Origin: Paraburkholderia mimosarum LMG 23256 = NBRC 106338
GTDB lineage: Bacteria; Pseudomonadota; Gammaproteobacteria; Burkholderiales; Burkholderiaceae
Length of the DNA stretch: 64,000 bases
Reading direction: 5' to 3'
NCBI RefSeq assembly: GCF_000739815.1
Contig: NZ_BBJJ01000023.1
Coordinates: 52,860 to 116,859 of the forward strand
Below are positions 33,331 to 42,105 of this stretch, in pieces. Each line of letters opens with the position of its first letter. Within the stretch, counting starts at the first letter, position 1. Made by a program: the position numbers and the translations under genes. The notes below the pieces were generated by a model. The model was not told where the DNA came from. It saw nothing but the letters and a program-made list of their open reading frames with translations, and searched no databases.

Positions 33331-33780
33331 ATGCAAGTAGAGAAATTCATGACGAACCGTATCGTCACGATCGGTTTCGACGATACGCTCGCGACGGTTC
33401 GCGAAATCTTCGCGAAGGCGAGCTTTCACCATCTCCTCGTGGTCGAAGAGGGCAAGCTGCAAGGCGTCGTGTCCGATCGCGATCTGCTGCGCGCAATTAG
33501 CCCGTTCATCGACAGCGTGGTCGAATCCGCGCGCGATCTGGGCACGCTCAACAAGCGCGTGCATCAAATCATGAGCCGCAAGCCGCTCACGCTGCGGCCC
33601 GAGTCGAGCCTATCCGAAGCCGTGGCCCTCTTTCTGTCCAACAAGATTTCGTGCATCCCCATCGTGGATGCCGAATTCCGCCCGGTGGGCATCGTGAGCT
33701 GGCGCGACGTGCTGCGCTATCTCGTGCCGATGGACGAGAGCGCCGAAGTCGACCCCGTTGCGGCGCAGCCGAAGGCGTGA
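33331..33780 (+). CDS. CBS-domain protein (tandem pair)
   Basis: A 149-residue protein made of two CBS motifs and little else. The first spans about residues 4-60 (FMTNRIVTIGFDDTL, LLVVEEGKLQGVVSDRDLL) and the second about 80-137 (IMSRKPLTLRPESSL, CIPIVDAEFRPVGIVSWRDV). Stand-alone CBS pairs bind adenine nucleotides and act as energy or ligand sensors for partner proteins. GGAAGG precedes the ATG. The partner is not identifiable here. Confidence 0.9.
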   Translation: MQVEKFMTNRIVTIGFDDTLATVREIFAKASFHHLLVVEEGKLQGVVSDRDLLRAISPFIDSVVESARDLGTLNKRVHQIMSRKPLTLRPESSLSEAVALFLSNKISCIPIVDAEFRPVGIVSWRDVLRYLVPMDESAEVDPVAAQPKA

Positions 33781-33872
33781 TGCCGCGTGATGCCGAATGG
33801 GGCCTGCGCGTCCCACATATTGACGTGCATTGCGCAGCGTTGCTAACGGCCGTGCTTCTTCGCCGCGAACCA

Positions 33873-33900
33873 TAAAGTTCGCAACGTCTCCTGCCGTTGT
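33873..33900 (+). promoter_or_regulatory. Possible FliA (sigma-28) promoter for the chemoreceptor
   Basis: TAAAGTTC at 33873 and GCCGTTGT at 33893 resemble the sigma-28 boxes TAAAGTTT and GCCGATAA. The spacer is 12 bases instead of the usual 11. It lies 120 bases before the chemoreceptor ATG, a class of gene often under FliA. Confidence 0.35.
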
Positions 33901-34020
33901 TATGTACTGGGCGCTTAATCAGCCTGGTCACTTGGGCTGCACTGGGCAAGCGCGCCGGTACAACCACGAACGCAGCGGGCGGCCTCCAGAGCCGCGCGCT
34001 CCACGCCAGAGAGACCAGGA

Positions 34021-35577
34021 ATGCTTCCCAAGCTGTCGATACGCGCGAGCCTGACCGTGATGATCGCCTTCTTCGGCGTCGTGCTGGTGGTCGGGGCCGC
34101 TACAGGACTCCTGTCGATGCGAGCGGGCAACGAATCGCTGCGCACCATGTACACGGTCAATACGCCGGCTGTCGCGGATCTCGAAGGCAGCGCCGGCCAG
34201 CTGCTTCGTCTGCGCCTTGCGCTTGCCACCAACGCATCGCTCTCCGATCTGGGCGACCACGACGCCGCGGAGGCGGTGCTCAAGCGCTTCGACCAATACC
34301 TGAAGAACTCGAACGAACGGCTGGACCACTATCTGTCGATTGCGAGCGGCGAAGGCGAGGCGCAGGATCTCATCGCGGCCAAGCGCAACAGCTTCCTGCA
34401 TGAGGGCGTCGATCCGGCGCTGGCTGCGCTCAAAGCCGGCGACAAGACCACGTTCCAGGAACTGCAGGGCCATAAGCTGCCGGCGCTCTACAACACGTAC
34501 GAAAAGGCCATGCTCGTGCTCGAGCAGCGCCAGATCGACCTCGGCGCGCAGCGCTATCAGGAAGCGCAAGACCGCTTCAACGCGGTGAGCATCGCGGTGG
34601 CCGTGGGCATGGCGCTGTCGCTGCTGCTCGCATGGATCGGCCGCGCCGCGCTCGTGCGCGCCATCGTACATCCCGTCGATGCCGCCATCGCGCAGTTCCA
34701 GCGCATCGCAGCCGGCGACCTGAGCGGCACGGTGGAATCGACGAGCACCAATGAAATGGGCCGCCTGCAATCCGCGTTGCGGCAGATGCAGGATGCGCTC
34801 ACCAAGACGGTCAGCAGCGTGCGCGAAGGCGCGCAATCGATCGACAAGGGCGTGAGCGAGATCGCCGCGGGCAACACGGACCTCTCGCAGCGCACCGAGC
34901 AGCAAGCGGCCTCGCTCGAGGAAACAGCGGCGAGCATTGAAGAGCTTACGTCCACCGTCAAGCAGACCGCCGAGAACGCGCGGCAGGCCAGCACGCTCGC
35001 CGAGGGCGCATCGGGCCTTGCCGCGCAGGGCGGCGCGCTGTCGCGCGAAGTCGTCGGCACCATGCAGGACATCGTGGGCCACTCGCGGCGCGTGGGCGAG
35101 ATCGTTGGCGTGATCGAGGCCATTGCTTTCCAGACCAACATTCTCGCGCTCAACGCGGCCGTGGAAGCGGCGCGCGCGGGAGAGGAGGGGCGCGGCTTCG
35201 CGGTGGTGGCGAGCGAAGTGCGCTCGCTTGCGCAGCGCAGTGCCGCAGCGGCGAAGGAGATCAAGGAGCTGATTGAGTCATCGACCGCGCGCGTCGAGAC
35301 GGGCGCGAGCCTCGTCGAGCGCTCGGGTTCGACCATGAGCGAGATCGTCGAGGCGATCGCGCGCGTGAGCGCGATCATGAACGAGATCGCATCGGCGGCG
35401 GCGGAGCAGAGCACGGGCATCGATCAGGTCAACGTCGCCGTGGGCCAGATGGACCTCGTGACGCAGCAGAACGCGGCGCTCGTCGAGCAGGCAACGGCTG
35501 CCGCTTCGTCGCTCGAAAACGAAGCGCACCGGCTGAACGCGGCGGTTTCGGTGTTCCGCACCGGGCGAGCAGGGTAA
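34021..35577 (+). CDS. Methyl-accepting chemotaxis protein (Tar-type)
   Basis: A 518-residue transmembrane chemoreceptor. TM1 is near residues 9-31 and TM2 near 190-212; between them lies a four-helix Tar-like periplasmic sensor. A HAMP domain follows (VHPVDAAIAQFQRIAAGDLSG) and then a long signalling coiled coil. The hairpin tip reads VIEAIAFQTNILALNAAVEAARAG and is fully conserved, so it should couple to CheA/CheW. There is no C-terminal pentapeptide tether for CheR. No che genes lie nearby, so it works with a chemotaxis system elsewhere. Ligand unknown. Confidence 0.93.
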   Translation: MLPKLSIRASLTVMIAFFGVVLVVGAATGLLSMRAGNESLRTMYTVNTPAVADLEGSAGQLLRLRLALATNASLSDLGDHDAAEAVLKRFDQYLKNSNERLDHYLSIASGEGEAQDLIAAKRNSFLHEGVDPALAALKAGDKTTFQELQGHKLPALYNTYEKAMLVLEQRQIDLGAQRYQEAQDRFNAVSIAVAVGMALSLLLAWIGRAALVRAIVHPVDAAIAQFQRIAAGDLSGTVESTSTNEMGRLQSALRQMQDALTKTVSSVREGAQSIDKGVSEIAAGNTDLSQRTEQQAASLEETAASIEELTSTVKQTAENARQASTLAEGASGLAAQGGALSREVVGTMQDIVGHSRRVGEIVGVIEAIAFQTNILALNAAVEAARAGEEGRGFAVVASEVRSLAQRSAAAAKEIKELIESSTARVETGASLVERSGSTMSEIVEAIARVSAIMNEIASAAAEQSTGIDQVNVAVGQMDLVTQQNAALVEQATAAASSLENEAHRLNAAVSVFRTGRAG

Positions 35578-35644
35578 AGCGGACGCTGCATGGCGTGATT
35601 GGCCGGTTATAGTCGTATTTTCGCGACCACCGACTGGAGACACG

Positions 35645-36043
35645 ATGCAGCTTCTCGATCATGTATCGATCGGCGTTCCCGATCTCGATGCAGTGCGCCC
35701 CTTCTACGACGCCATCATGAACGCGCTCGGCGCGGTCAAGGTCTACGACCGGCCCGCCGCGCTCGGCTACGGCGAGCGTTGCAGCGCTGCCGATACGCAA
35801 TCGTCGTGTCTCGCCGTTTATCTCGACGCCAGCGTCATCGAACCGAACAAGCGTCACTGGTGTTTCAAGGCCGTTTCGCGCGCGCAGGTCGACGCGTTCC
35901 ATGCGGCCGGTCTCGCGGCGGGCGGCCGCTCGGATGGCGACCCAGGCTTGCGGCCGCAATATCACGCCGACTACTACGGTGCGTTTCTCATCGATCCGGC
36001 CGGCAACCGGGTCGAGGCCGTGTGCCATTCGGCGCCGGCCTGA
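35645..36043 (+). CDS. VOC-superfamily protein (glyoxalase/dioxygenase fold)
   Basis: A 132-residue single-domain protein starting MQLLDHVSIGVPDL, the first beta-alpha-beta-beta-beta module of the VOC fold with a metal-ligand His at residue 6. The second module ends in HADYYGAFLIDPAGNRVEAV, with His and Glu ligands. It probably binds a divalent metal and acts on a small electrophile, but VOC proteins range from lyases to resistance proteins, so the substrate is not inferred. ACTGGAGACACG forms a good ribosome site. Confidence 0.85.
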   Translation: MQLLDHVSIGVPDLDAVRPFYDAIMNALGAVKVYDRPAALGYGERCSAADTQSSCLAVYLDASVIEPNKRHWCFKAVSRAQVDAFHAAGLAAGGRSDGDPGLRPQYHADYYGAFLIDPAGNRVEAVCHSAPA

Positions 36044-36119
36044 CGTTGCGCGTCGCGCCACGCGCGGAAGTCGGCGGCCATGTCCTCGCCGCTCAACGCG
36101 ATACGTGGGAGATGGGGAA

Positions 36120-36374
36120 ATGCCACGCTCTGACAAATACTGGTTTCCAGCCAAACGCTATGGATGGGGGTGGGGACTCCCGTCCACCTGGCAGGGATGG
36201 GTGGCGCTCGTCTTGTATATTTTGTCGATCTGCCTGATTGCGGTATTTTGCGAACCGCATGGGCATCCGTTCATCTTTGCCGGGCTCGTGATACTCGCCA
36301 CGCTCGCACTAACCGCAGTGTGCTGGCTGAAGGGCGAACCGCCTCGCTGGCGCTGGGGCAAGGACCGCCAGTAA
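36120..36374 (+). CDS. Small inner-membrane hypothetical protein
   Basis: An 84-residue protein with two hydrophobic segments (about residues 25-43 and 50-67). The N-terminus is basic and aromatic (KYWFPAKRYGWGWGLP) and the C-terminus basic (RWRWGKDRQ), so both ends are predicted to be cytosolic. GAGATGGGG lies before the ATG. No function is known to me. Confidence 0.7.
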   Translation: MPRSDKYWFPAKRYGWGWGLPSTWQGWVALVLYILSICLIAVFCEPHGHPFIFAGLVILATLALTAVCWLKGEPPRWRWGKDRQ

Positions 36375-36454
36375 CGCCGTCACACCCGCAGCGCGGCGAT
36401 CACCGCGCGCAGATGCGCTAAAGGCCACGCGCAGAACGCGCGGCTGTCGCGCCG

Positions 36455-38194
36455 TCATGCCTGCGGCTCGGTTTCAGGCTCCGCTTCAGCCTCGGCCGCC
36501 GGCTCCGCCACCTTGACATCGTGCAGCCAGCGCGTGGCCTTGGCGATGGCGCGCGACAGCCGCGCGATTTCGTTGAGCTGCTCGATCATGTCGTTGGCGA
36601 AGCGAAAAATGAAGGCATCGCCCTCGTTGCGAAGCTGCAGCGTGGACATGACGTGCTGCCGCGCGAGGTCGGACTGCGCTTCGATTTCCGCCTTGGCGTC
36701 GACGATGCGCGTCACGACGTCCACGTCTGGATGCGAGATCGTTTGCACGGCGAGCGTGAAATGCTGGATCACCGAGCTGGCGAAACGCACGCCCGCCGGG
36801 TTGCCGATCAGGCGGGACACGTCCGCGCTCTGCGCGATGTGCCGCTGGCTCAGCGCGAGCATGCTCGTCGTCGCCACGTCCCGGATCGCGTCGAGGCAGG
36901 TCGCGATACGCGCGAGATCCACCAGCTGCCGACCTTCGTCGTCGCTCTGGACCGCATCGGAGAGCTTGCCGATATAGGTGAGAATGGCGGTGCTGAGCGA
37001 ATCCGCCGCCTTGTCTTCGTTCGTTACCGCGGAGAGCGCCCGCGTCGAGCTTTGCACGGCCAGCGAGACGCTTTGCTCGACAACGACCTGGACCTGCTTG
37101 CCGAGCGAAGCCAGTTCGAGCTGCACGCGGGCAATGGCGAGCGCCGGCATTTCGACCAGGGTCTCGTCGAGGTAGCGCGGCACGCCGGGGCCCTGCCACG
37201 CTTCGCGCCGCACCGGGGCGAGGCGTTCGGCGAGCTTCGCAATCGGGCCGGTGAACCAGATCAGCACAAAGGTGCTGAATACGCTGAAAACCGTGTGCGC
37301 ATTGGCGGCCTGGCGCGGCGTTTCGGCGGCGAGGCGCGCTGCGCCGGTGAGCTCGGGCGCGGAAGGCGAAATCAGGCGAACGAAATCGGCGAACTGCGGA
37401 ATCGCAAAGACGAAGAACAGCACGCCAAGCACATTGAAGAGCAGGTGGACGATGCCGACCTGCGCCGCCTCCGCCGACTTGCCGATCGACGCGAGCAGCG
37501 CGGTGCCGCACGTGCCCACGTTGGCGCCGAGGATCAGCGCGATGCCCGATTCGAGCGGAATCAATCCCTGGCTGCCCAGCGCGATCACGATGGCCAGCGT
37601 GGCGGCCGAGCTTTGCACGATGGCCGTGAACACCGCGCCGATCACGACGCCGATCAACGGATAGCGCATGTCCTGCATGGCGTCGATGAACGGCTGGTAA
37701 TCGCGCAAGGGCCGGGTGGCGTTGCCCATCATCTCGATGCCGAGAAACAGCAAGCCGAGGCCGAGGAGGGCCCCGCCCAGCTCGCGCAGCGTTTCACGTT
37801 TCGCGAAGCCATAGAGCACGTATCCGCCCGCGAGCATGAATGGCGTGAGCGCCGAGATGTTGAAGGCGATGATCTGCGCGGTGAGCGTCGAGCCGATGTT
37901 CGCGCCCATGATCATCGGTATCGCCTGCCGCAGCGTCATGAGCCGCGCGGAGACGAAGCCCACCAGCAGCACCGTGGTGATGGTGGACGAGTTGAGCAGC
38001 GCCGTAATGCCCGCGCCTGCGAGCACGCCACGAAACCGGTTGGCGGTGAGCGAGCCCAGCAGCGACTGCAGGCGCGCGCCCGCGATGGTCTTGAGCGCGC
38101 CTGTCATGAGGTCCAGACCGAACAGGAACAGCGCAAGCCCGCCAATCAGCAATCCGACAACGTTGACCAGATTCAGGTTCGCACCAGACAGCAT
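36455..38194 (-). CDS. Na/Pi-cotransporter family protein with PhoU-like C-terminus
   Basis: A 579-residue membrane protein. The first half has two inverted repeats of the PNaS family, each with a Ser-rich core: ALLNSSTITTVLLVGF and AIVQSSAATLAIVIAL. Eight or so hydrophobic segments run to about residue 320. The last 220 residues are soluble and helical, of PhoU type (DKAADSLSTAILTYIGKLS). The family carries sodium-dependent phosphate transport, though many bacterial members are uncharacterised. The gene is followed on the same strand, upstream, by a cation ATPase gene with a 78-base gap. Confidence 0.88.
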   Translation of the reverse strand: MLSGANLNLVNVVGLLIGGLALFLFGLDLMTGALKTIAGARLQSLLGSLTANRFRGVLAGAGITALLNSSTITTVLLVGFVSARLMTLRQAIPMIMGANIGSTLTAQIIAFNISALTPFMLAGGYVLYGFAKRETLRELGGALLGLGLLFLGIEMMGNATRPLRDYQPFIDAMQDMRYPLIGVVIGAVFTAIVQSSAATLAIVIALGSQGLIPLESGIALILGANVGTCGTALLASIGKSAEAAQVGIVHLLFNVLGVLFFVFAIPQFADFVRLISPSAPELTGAARLAAETPRQAANAHTVFSVFSTFVLIWFTGPIAKLAERLAPVRREAWQGPGVPRYLDETLVEMPALAIARVQLELASLGKQVQVVVEQSVSLAVQSSTRALSAVTNEDKAADSLSTAILTYIGKLSDAVQSDDEGRQLVDLARIATCLDAIRDVATTSMLALSQRHIAQSADVSRLIGNPAGVRFASSVIQHFTLAVQTISHPDVDVVTRIVDAKAEIEAQSDLARQHVMSTLQLRNEGDAFIFRFANDMIEQLNEIARLSRAIAKATRWLHDVKVAEPAAEAEAEPETEPQA

Positions 38195-38272
38195 GGCAAT
38201 GGCCCTCCCTCTCGCGCCAGGACGACGACGATAGCGACAAGGACAACGACAGCTCAGCTTGACGAAGCGACG

Positions 38273-41047
38273 CTACGCGTCATGGTACTGCCTTGTCGCT
38301 CCTTTGCGCGGTTGAGGTGTCACCGATTTTTTCAACGCCGGAATCGACCGGATGACGAGCTTTTCGCTTTCGACGACGAGGAAGAACAGCACTGCGCCGG
38401 CCAGCAGCCAGAACCACGTCGCCAGCGGCAGCGACTCGGTCTGGAAGATGGCATGGAAGGGCAGGGTATAGGTGAAGAGCGTCTGCAGCACCACGACAGC
38501 GCCAATCCCGTACCAGAGATACGCATTGCCCATGTGCGCGCGCACCGATAGCGCCGAGTTGATCAGCGAGCGGCTGTTGAGAAGATAAAAGACCTGGCCG
38601 AGTGTGATCGCGTTGACGGCGGCGGTGCGCGCAAGTGAATCCGACGCGCCCTGCGACTTCATCCAGAAAAATGCCGCGAGCGTATAGAGCACGAGCGCCG
38701 CGCCGACGAAGAGAATGCGCCACACGCCGAAAGGTGTGACGATAGCCCGGTCGATCGAACGCGGCGGGCGCTGCATCACGTCGTCTTCATGCGGCTCGAA
38801 CGAGATGACGAGGCCGAGCGCGACGGACGTGACCATGTTCACCCACAGCACCTGCGGCGCGGTGATCGGCAGCGTGAAGCCGAACAGGATCGCGATGGCA
38901 ATGACGGCGCCCTGGGCGATATTCGTGGGCAGCATGAAAAGCATGGCCTTTTCGATGTTGTTGTAGACCGTGCGTCCTTCCTTCACCGCCGCGGAGATCG
39001 AAGCGAAGTTGTCGTCGGCGAGGATCATGCCGGCCGCCTCCTTCGTGACCTCCGTGCCCTTGATACCCATGGCCACGCCGATGTCGGCCTTCTTGAGCGC
39101 GGGCGCGTCGTTCACGCCGTCGCCCGTCATCGCGACCACCTGCCGGTTGGCCTGGATTGCCTTCACGAGGCGCAGCTTGTGCTCGGGGCTCGCGCGCGCG
39201 AACACATCCACGTCGCGTACGCATTCCTGCAGCGCAGCATCGTTCATCGCCTCGATTTCGGTGCCGGCCACGGCCGTCCTGCCGTCGCCGATGCCGAGCA
39301 TGCCCGCTATCGCGGCGGCGGTGACCTTGTGGTCGCCCGTGATCATCGTCACGCGGATGCCGCCGCCGTGGCATTCGCGCACGGCGTCGATCGCTTCCTT
39401 GCGCGGCGGGTCCATCAGGCCTACGAGGCCGAGCAGCACGAGGGTCTTCGGCAGATCCAGCGGGCCGAGGTTGCCGACTTGCAGGCCGGGGTCCGGCAGC
39501 CACGCCAGCGCCAGTACGCGCTCGCCCTGCGAGGCGAGCCGCTCACCTTCGCGTGCGAAGCGTTCGCGATCGAGCGGCGCGGGCCCGGTTGCCGTTTGCT
39601 GGCGATCGCAATGCTCGATGATGACTTCGGGCGCGCCCTTCACGAGCAGCATTTCGCCTTGCGCCCAGCGGTTCAGCGTTGCCATGAACTTGTGCTCCGA
39701 CTCGAAGGGGATGGCGTCGATGCGCGGCGCCGCCGCCGTTTCCGCGGCGCGGTCCATGCCGAGCTTGCCTGCGAAGGGGTAGAGCGCGCCCTCGGTGGGG
39801 TCGCCTTCCACTTTCCATTTCCCCTCTTCCTCGAAGAGCCCGGCGTCGTTGCACAGTATCGACACGCGACCCATGAGCGACAGCACTTCGGGCGGCGCGG
39901 CGCCAAGCGCCTTGCCGGCCGCGCGGACTTCGCCTTCGGGGGCGTAGCCGTCGCCGGTTACTTCATAGGGCGCATCGGCGGTCACGACCGAAGTCACCAT
40001 CATCTCCATGAGGGTGAGCGTGCCCGTTTTGTCCGAGCAGATGCGCGACACCGAGCCCAGCGTCTCGACCGCGGGCAGGCGCCGGATGATGGCGTTGCGC
40101 TTCGCCATGCGCTGCACGCCGATGGCGAGCGTGATGGTGATGAGCGCGGGCAGGCCTTCCGGGATCATCGAAACCGCGATGCCCACCACCGCCTGGAACA
40201 GCTGGATGAAGGTCATGTGGCCGAGCCAGTGGCCCCACGCGAAGAGCAGCACGCTGAGAATGCCGATCGCGATCGTGATGACGTATCCAAACTTCTTGAT
40301 CTGGCGAAGCAGCGGTGTTTCCAGCGCGCTGACCTCGGCGAGCATCTGGTTGATGCGGCCGAGTTCGGTCTGGCTGCCCGTTGCCACGACCACGCCAGTG
40401 GCCCGCCCAGAGAGGACCATCGTGCCGGAAAACGCCATGTTTTCGCGGTCGCCGACGGTCGCTCGCGCCGGCACTGCGCCCGTGCTCTTTTCCGCCGGAA
40501 CGGATTCTCCCGTGAGCGCCGCTTCTTCCGTGCGCAGGTTTCTGGCCTCGACGAGGCGCAGATCAGCGGGGATGCGGTCGCCCGATTCGAGCAGCACGAT
40601 GTCGCCGGGCACGACCTCGTCGGCGGGAACGAGGCGCACTTCGCCTGCGCGCAGCACGCGCGCCTCTGCGGAGAGCATGTTGCGAATCGAATCGAGCGCC
40701 TTTTCGGCGCGCCCCTCCTGGAGGAACCCCAGCAGCGAATTGAGGATGACGACGGCGAAGATGATGGAGGCGTCGAGCCAGAGGCTCAGCATCAGCTTGA
40801 TGAAGCCGGCCGCTAGCAGCACATAGATGAGCACGTTGTTGAACTGGGCAAGGAGCCGCATGAGCGGCCCGCTTTTCTTGCCTTGGGGCAGCACGTTGCG
40901 ACCGTAAGTGCCGAGGCGTTGCGACGCGTCCGCCGGATCGAGCCCGCGCGATGGCGCGACGCCGAGCTTGCGCTCGATCTCTTCGACGGGCATGGCGTGC
41001 CACGGCGTCGCGCCCGAACCTGAATCCGCATGCTCGGCTGAACTCAT
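38273..41047 (-). CDS. P2-type cation-transporting ATPase
   Basis: A 924-residue P-type ATPase. The N-terminal cation ATPase domain precedes TGES at 179-182, the phosphorylated Asp339 lies in CSDKTGTLT, and TGDGVNDAPALKKADIG marks the hinge. M4 carries PEGLP (296-300), as in Ca2+ and Na+/K+-type pumps, and ten TM segments are visible. No N-terminal CxxC metal domain is present, so this is not a P1B heavy-metal pump. GGGGGC precedes the ATG at 41047. It is arranged head to tail with the Na/Pi symporter gene, so the two may be co-transcribed. Ca2+, Mg2+ or Mn2+ is the likely ion, not resolved. Confidence 0.92.
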   Translation of the reverse strand: MSSAEHADSGSGATPWHAMPVEEIERKLGVAPSRGLDPADASQRLGTYGRNVLPQGKKSGPLMRLLAQFNNVLIYVLLAAGFIKLMLSLWLDASIIFAVVILNSLLGFLQEGRAEKALDSIRNMLSAEARVLRAGEVRLVPADEVVPGDIVLLESGDRIPADLRLVEARNLRTEEAALTGESVPAEKSTGAVPARATVGDRENMAFSGTMVLSGRATGVVVATGSQTELGRINQMLAEVSALETPLLRQIKKFGYVITIAIGILSVLLFAWGHWLGHMTFIQLFQAVVGIAVSMIPEGLPALITITLAIGVQRMAKRNAIIRRLPAVETLGSVSRICSDKTGTLTLMEMMVTSVVTADAPYEVTGDGYAPEGEVRAAGKALGAAPPEVLSLMGRVSILCNDAGLFEEEGKWKVEGDPTEGALYPFAGKLGMDRAAETAAAPRIDAIPFESEHKFMATLNRWAQGEMLLVKGAPEVIIEHCDRQQTATGPAPLDRERFAREGERLASQGERVLALAWLPDPGLQVGNLGPLDLPKTLVLLGLVGLMDPPRKEAIDAVRECHGGGIRVTMITGDHKVTAAAIAGMLGIGDGRTAVAGTEIEAMNDAALQECVRDVDVFARASPEHKLRLVKAIQANRQVVAMTGDGVNDAPALKKADIGVAMGIKGTEVTKEAAGMILADDNFASISAAVKEGRTVYNNIEKAMLFMLPTNIAQGAVIAIAILFGFTLPITAPQVLWVNMVTSVALGLVISFEPHEDDVMQRPPRSIDRAIVTPFGVWRILFVGAALVLYTLAAFFWMKSQGASDSLARTAAVNAITLGQVFYLLNSRSLINSALSVRAHMGNAYLWYGIGAVVVLQTLFTYTLPFHAIFQTESLPLATWFWLLAGAVLFFLVVESEKLVIRSIPALKKSVTPQPRKGATRQYHDA

Positions 41048-41314
41048 CTTCGCCCCCTGGTCGCTCGGAGATTCAACGCAATAGTAGGTTTTTTTCGCGG
41101 CGGGCACGCGCAACCTGGTGCGCGCGCACTCGACGGCGCGCGGGTCGCCTGGCGATGTATGGGAACGTCTGACACCGGTTGTGAGGCACGACGTGACAAC
41201 CGGCCGCAGCAAGCCGACTTTGGGGGCAGATGTTTTTGAGACTGGTCTTATGGGAAGGCCGGCGGCACGTCTCTACCATCTCACCATTCCATTCGGACTT
41301 CTGTGGAGGCAGCA

Positions 41315-41467
41315 ATGAGTCCCTTTTCCCTGATTCGAGTTGGCCGCATGCATGACCGTGCTGGCATCGCCTGCAACAGCCACTTCGTCCTCTTTCCCGC
41401 GCGTTTGTTTGCCCTGCTGAAGAAGGTCCTTGGGGTGCATCGCCGGCCTTCAACGATCGACAGCTGA
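41315..41467 (+). CDS. Small ORF, 50 residues
   Basis: MSPFSLIRVGRMHDRAGIAC and then a basic, hydrophobic C-terminal half (FPARLFALLKKVLGVHRR). GGAGGCAGC precedes the ATG by three bases, a very good ribosome site. It sits 14 bases before another small ORF on the same strand, so the two would form a small operon. No family is recognised. Confidence 0.5.
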   Translation: MSPFSLIRVGRMHDRAGIACNSHFVLFPARLFALLKKVLGVHRRPSTIDS

Positions 41468-41480
41468 CCGGAGTCTCGTC

Positions 41481-41672
41481 ATGAGTGAAAAGCTGAATAC
41501 CACGAAGCCGGAGCCTGTCGCCGTGGCGATTGCCTTGCATCCTGGCGACTATGCCTCCTTGCAGGACGCATCGCGCGCGGTCGGCATGAGCGAAGCGGCG
41601 TTTTGCGCCCTGGCAATTCATCACGCGTCCCGAGCGGTAATGGATTCGCAGCCGCCCTGCAAAATCATCTGA
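41481..41672 (+). CDS. Small ORF, 63 residues
   Basis: MSEKLNTTKPEPVAVAIALH, then a central helix-loop-helix-like part (YASLQDASRAVGMSEAAF). GGAG precedes the ATG by seven bases. The middle could be a compact DNA-binding or ribbon-helix-helix-like fold, but that is only an impression. It follows the 50-residue ORF closely. Confidence 0.5.
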   Translation: MSEKLNTTKPEPVAVAIALHPGDYASLQDASRAVGMSEAAFCALAIHHASRAVMDSQPPCKII

Positions 41673-41722
41673 TTACGTTTTTTGCGCGCCCGGCACTGCG
41701 ATGTCGGGTGTCTTTCTGCCCC

Positions 41723-41860
41723 ATGGTATTCTTTCAAAAATTCCAGAACATCGTTGGCGTGGTCGTGATACTCGTCGGCTTCGCCGTGGCGCACGTCAGC
41801 GCGGCCAGGAATGTCCGTGGTCAACGGCGCTCAACTGAAAAAATAAAGAAACCCGTATAA
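41723..41860 (+). CDS. Small hydrophobic ORF, 45 residues (weak)
   Basis: One transmembrane-like segment (IVGVVVILVGFAVAHVSA) followed by a basic tail (RGQRRSTEKIKKPV). The ribosome site is poor. Single-TM peptides of this kind are common, but without comparative data this one may be spurious. Confidence 0.3.
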   Translation: MVFFQKFQNIVGVVVILVGFAVAHVSAARNVRGQRRSTEKIKKPV

Positions 41861-41945
41861 AAGTATTTCAGATTTGTCCGATAGTGATTCCGGAACGGGC
41901 TTGATAGCCTCGCGCGAGCCATCGTTCAGTACTGCGGATAAAACA

Positions 41946-42101
41946 ATGAATAACCGTTATTACGGGCTTGTTATCAGCAAGCTCCGGGGAATGCTCGTCG
42001 CCGTTTGCGGAGCGGCCACCGCGCGGGGGAAATCAGGACAGGCAGAAACCGGCGCAGTGCCCGCATGCGAAGCAGGCGTCATTTTGTGCCACGGGAGTTG
42101 A
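41946..42101 (+). CDS. ESPR-like leader peptide / autotransporter remnant
   Basis: The 51-residue ORF begins MNNRYYGLVISKLRGMLVAV. This matches the extended signal peptide region (ESPR) of type V secretion adhesins (M-N-x-x-Y-x-L-V-x-x-x-x-R-G-M-L-V-A-V). After CGAATARGKSGQAE the similarity ends and the frame stops at 42101, with no hydrophobic core, cleavage site or passenger. It ends four bases before the TTG start of the CsgG lipoprotein gene, so both could be on one transcript. It is either a truncated adhesin gene or a short leader. Promoter-like AT-rich sequence lies upstream at 41840-41890. Confidence 0.55.
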   Translation: MNNRYYGLVISKLRGMLVAVCGAATARGKSGQAETGAVPACEAGVILCHGS

Positions 42102-42105
42102 GATC

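Noticed and set aside
36521..38551. A 676-codon plus-strand frame antisense to the Na/Pi symporter
   Set aside because: Low-complexity Arg/Glu/His-rich translation, explained by codon bias of the real gene.
38789..40816. A 675-codon plus-strand frame antisense to the P-type ATPase
   Set aside because: Same reason; the ATPase has every signature motif in order on the minus strand.
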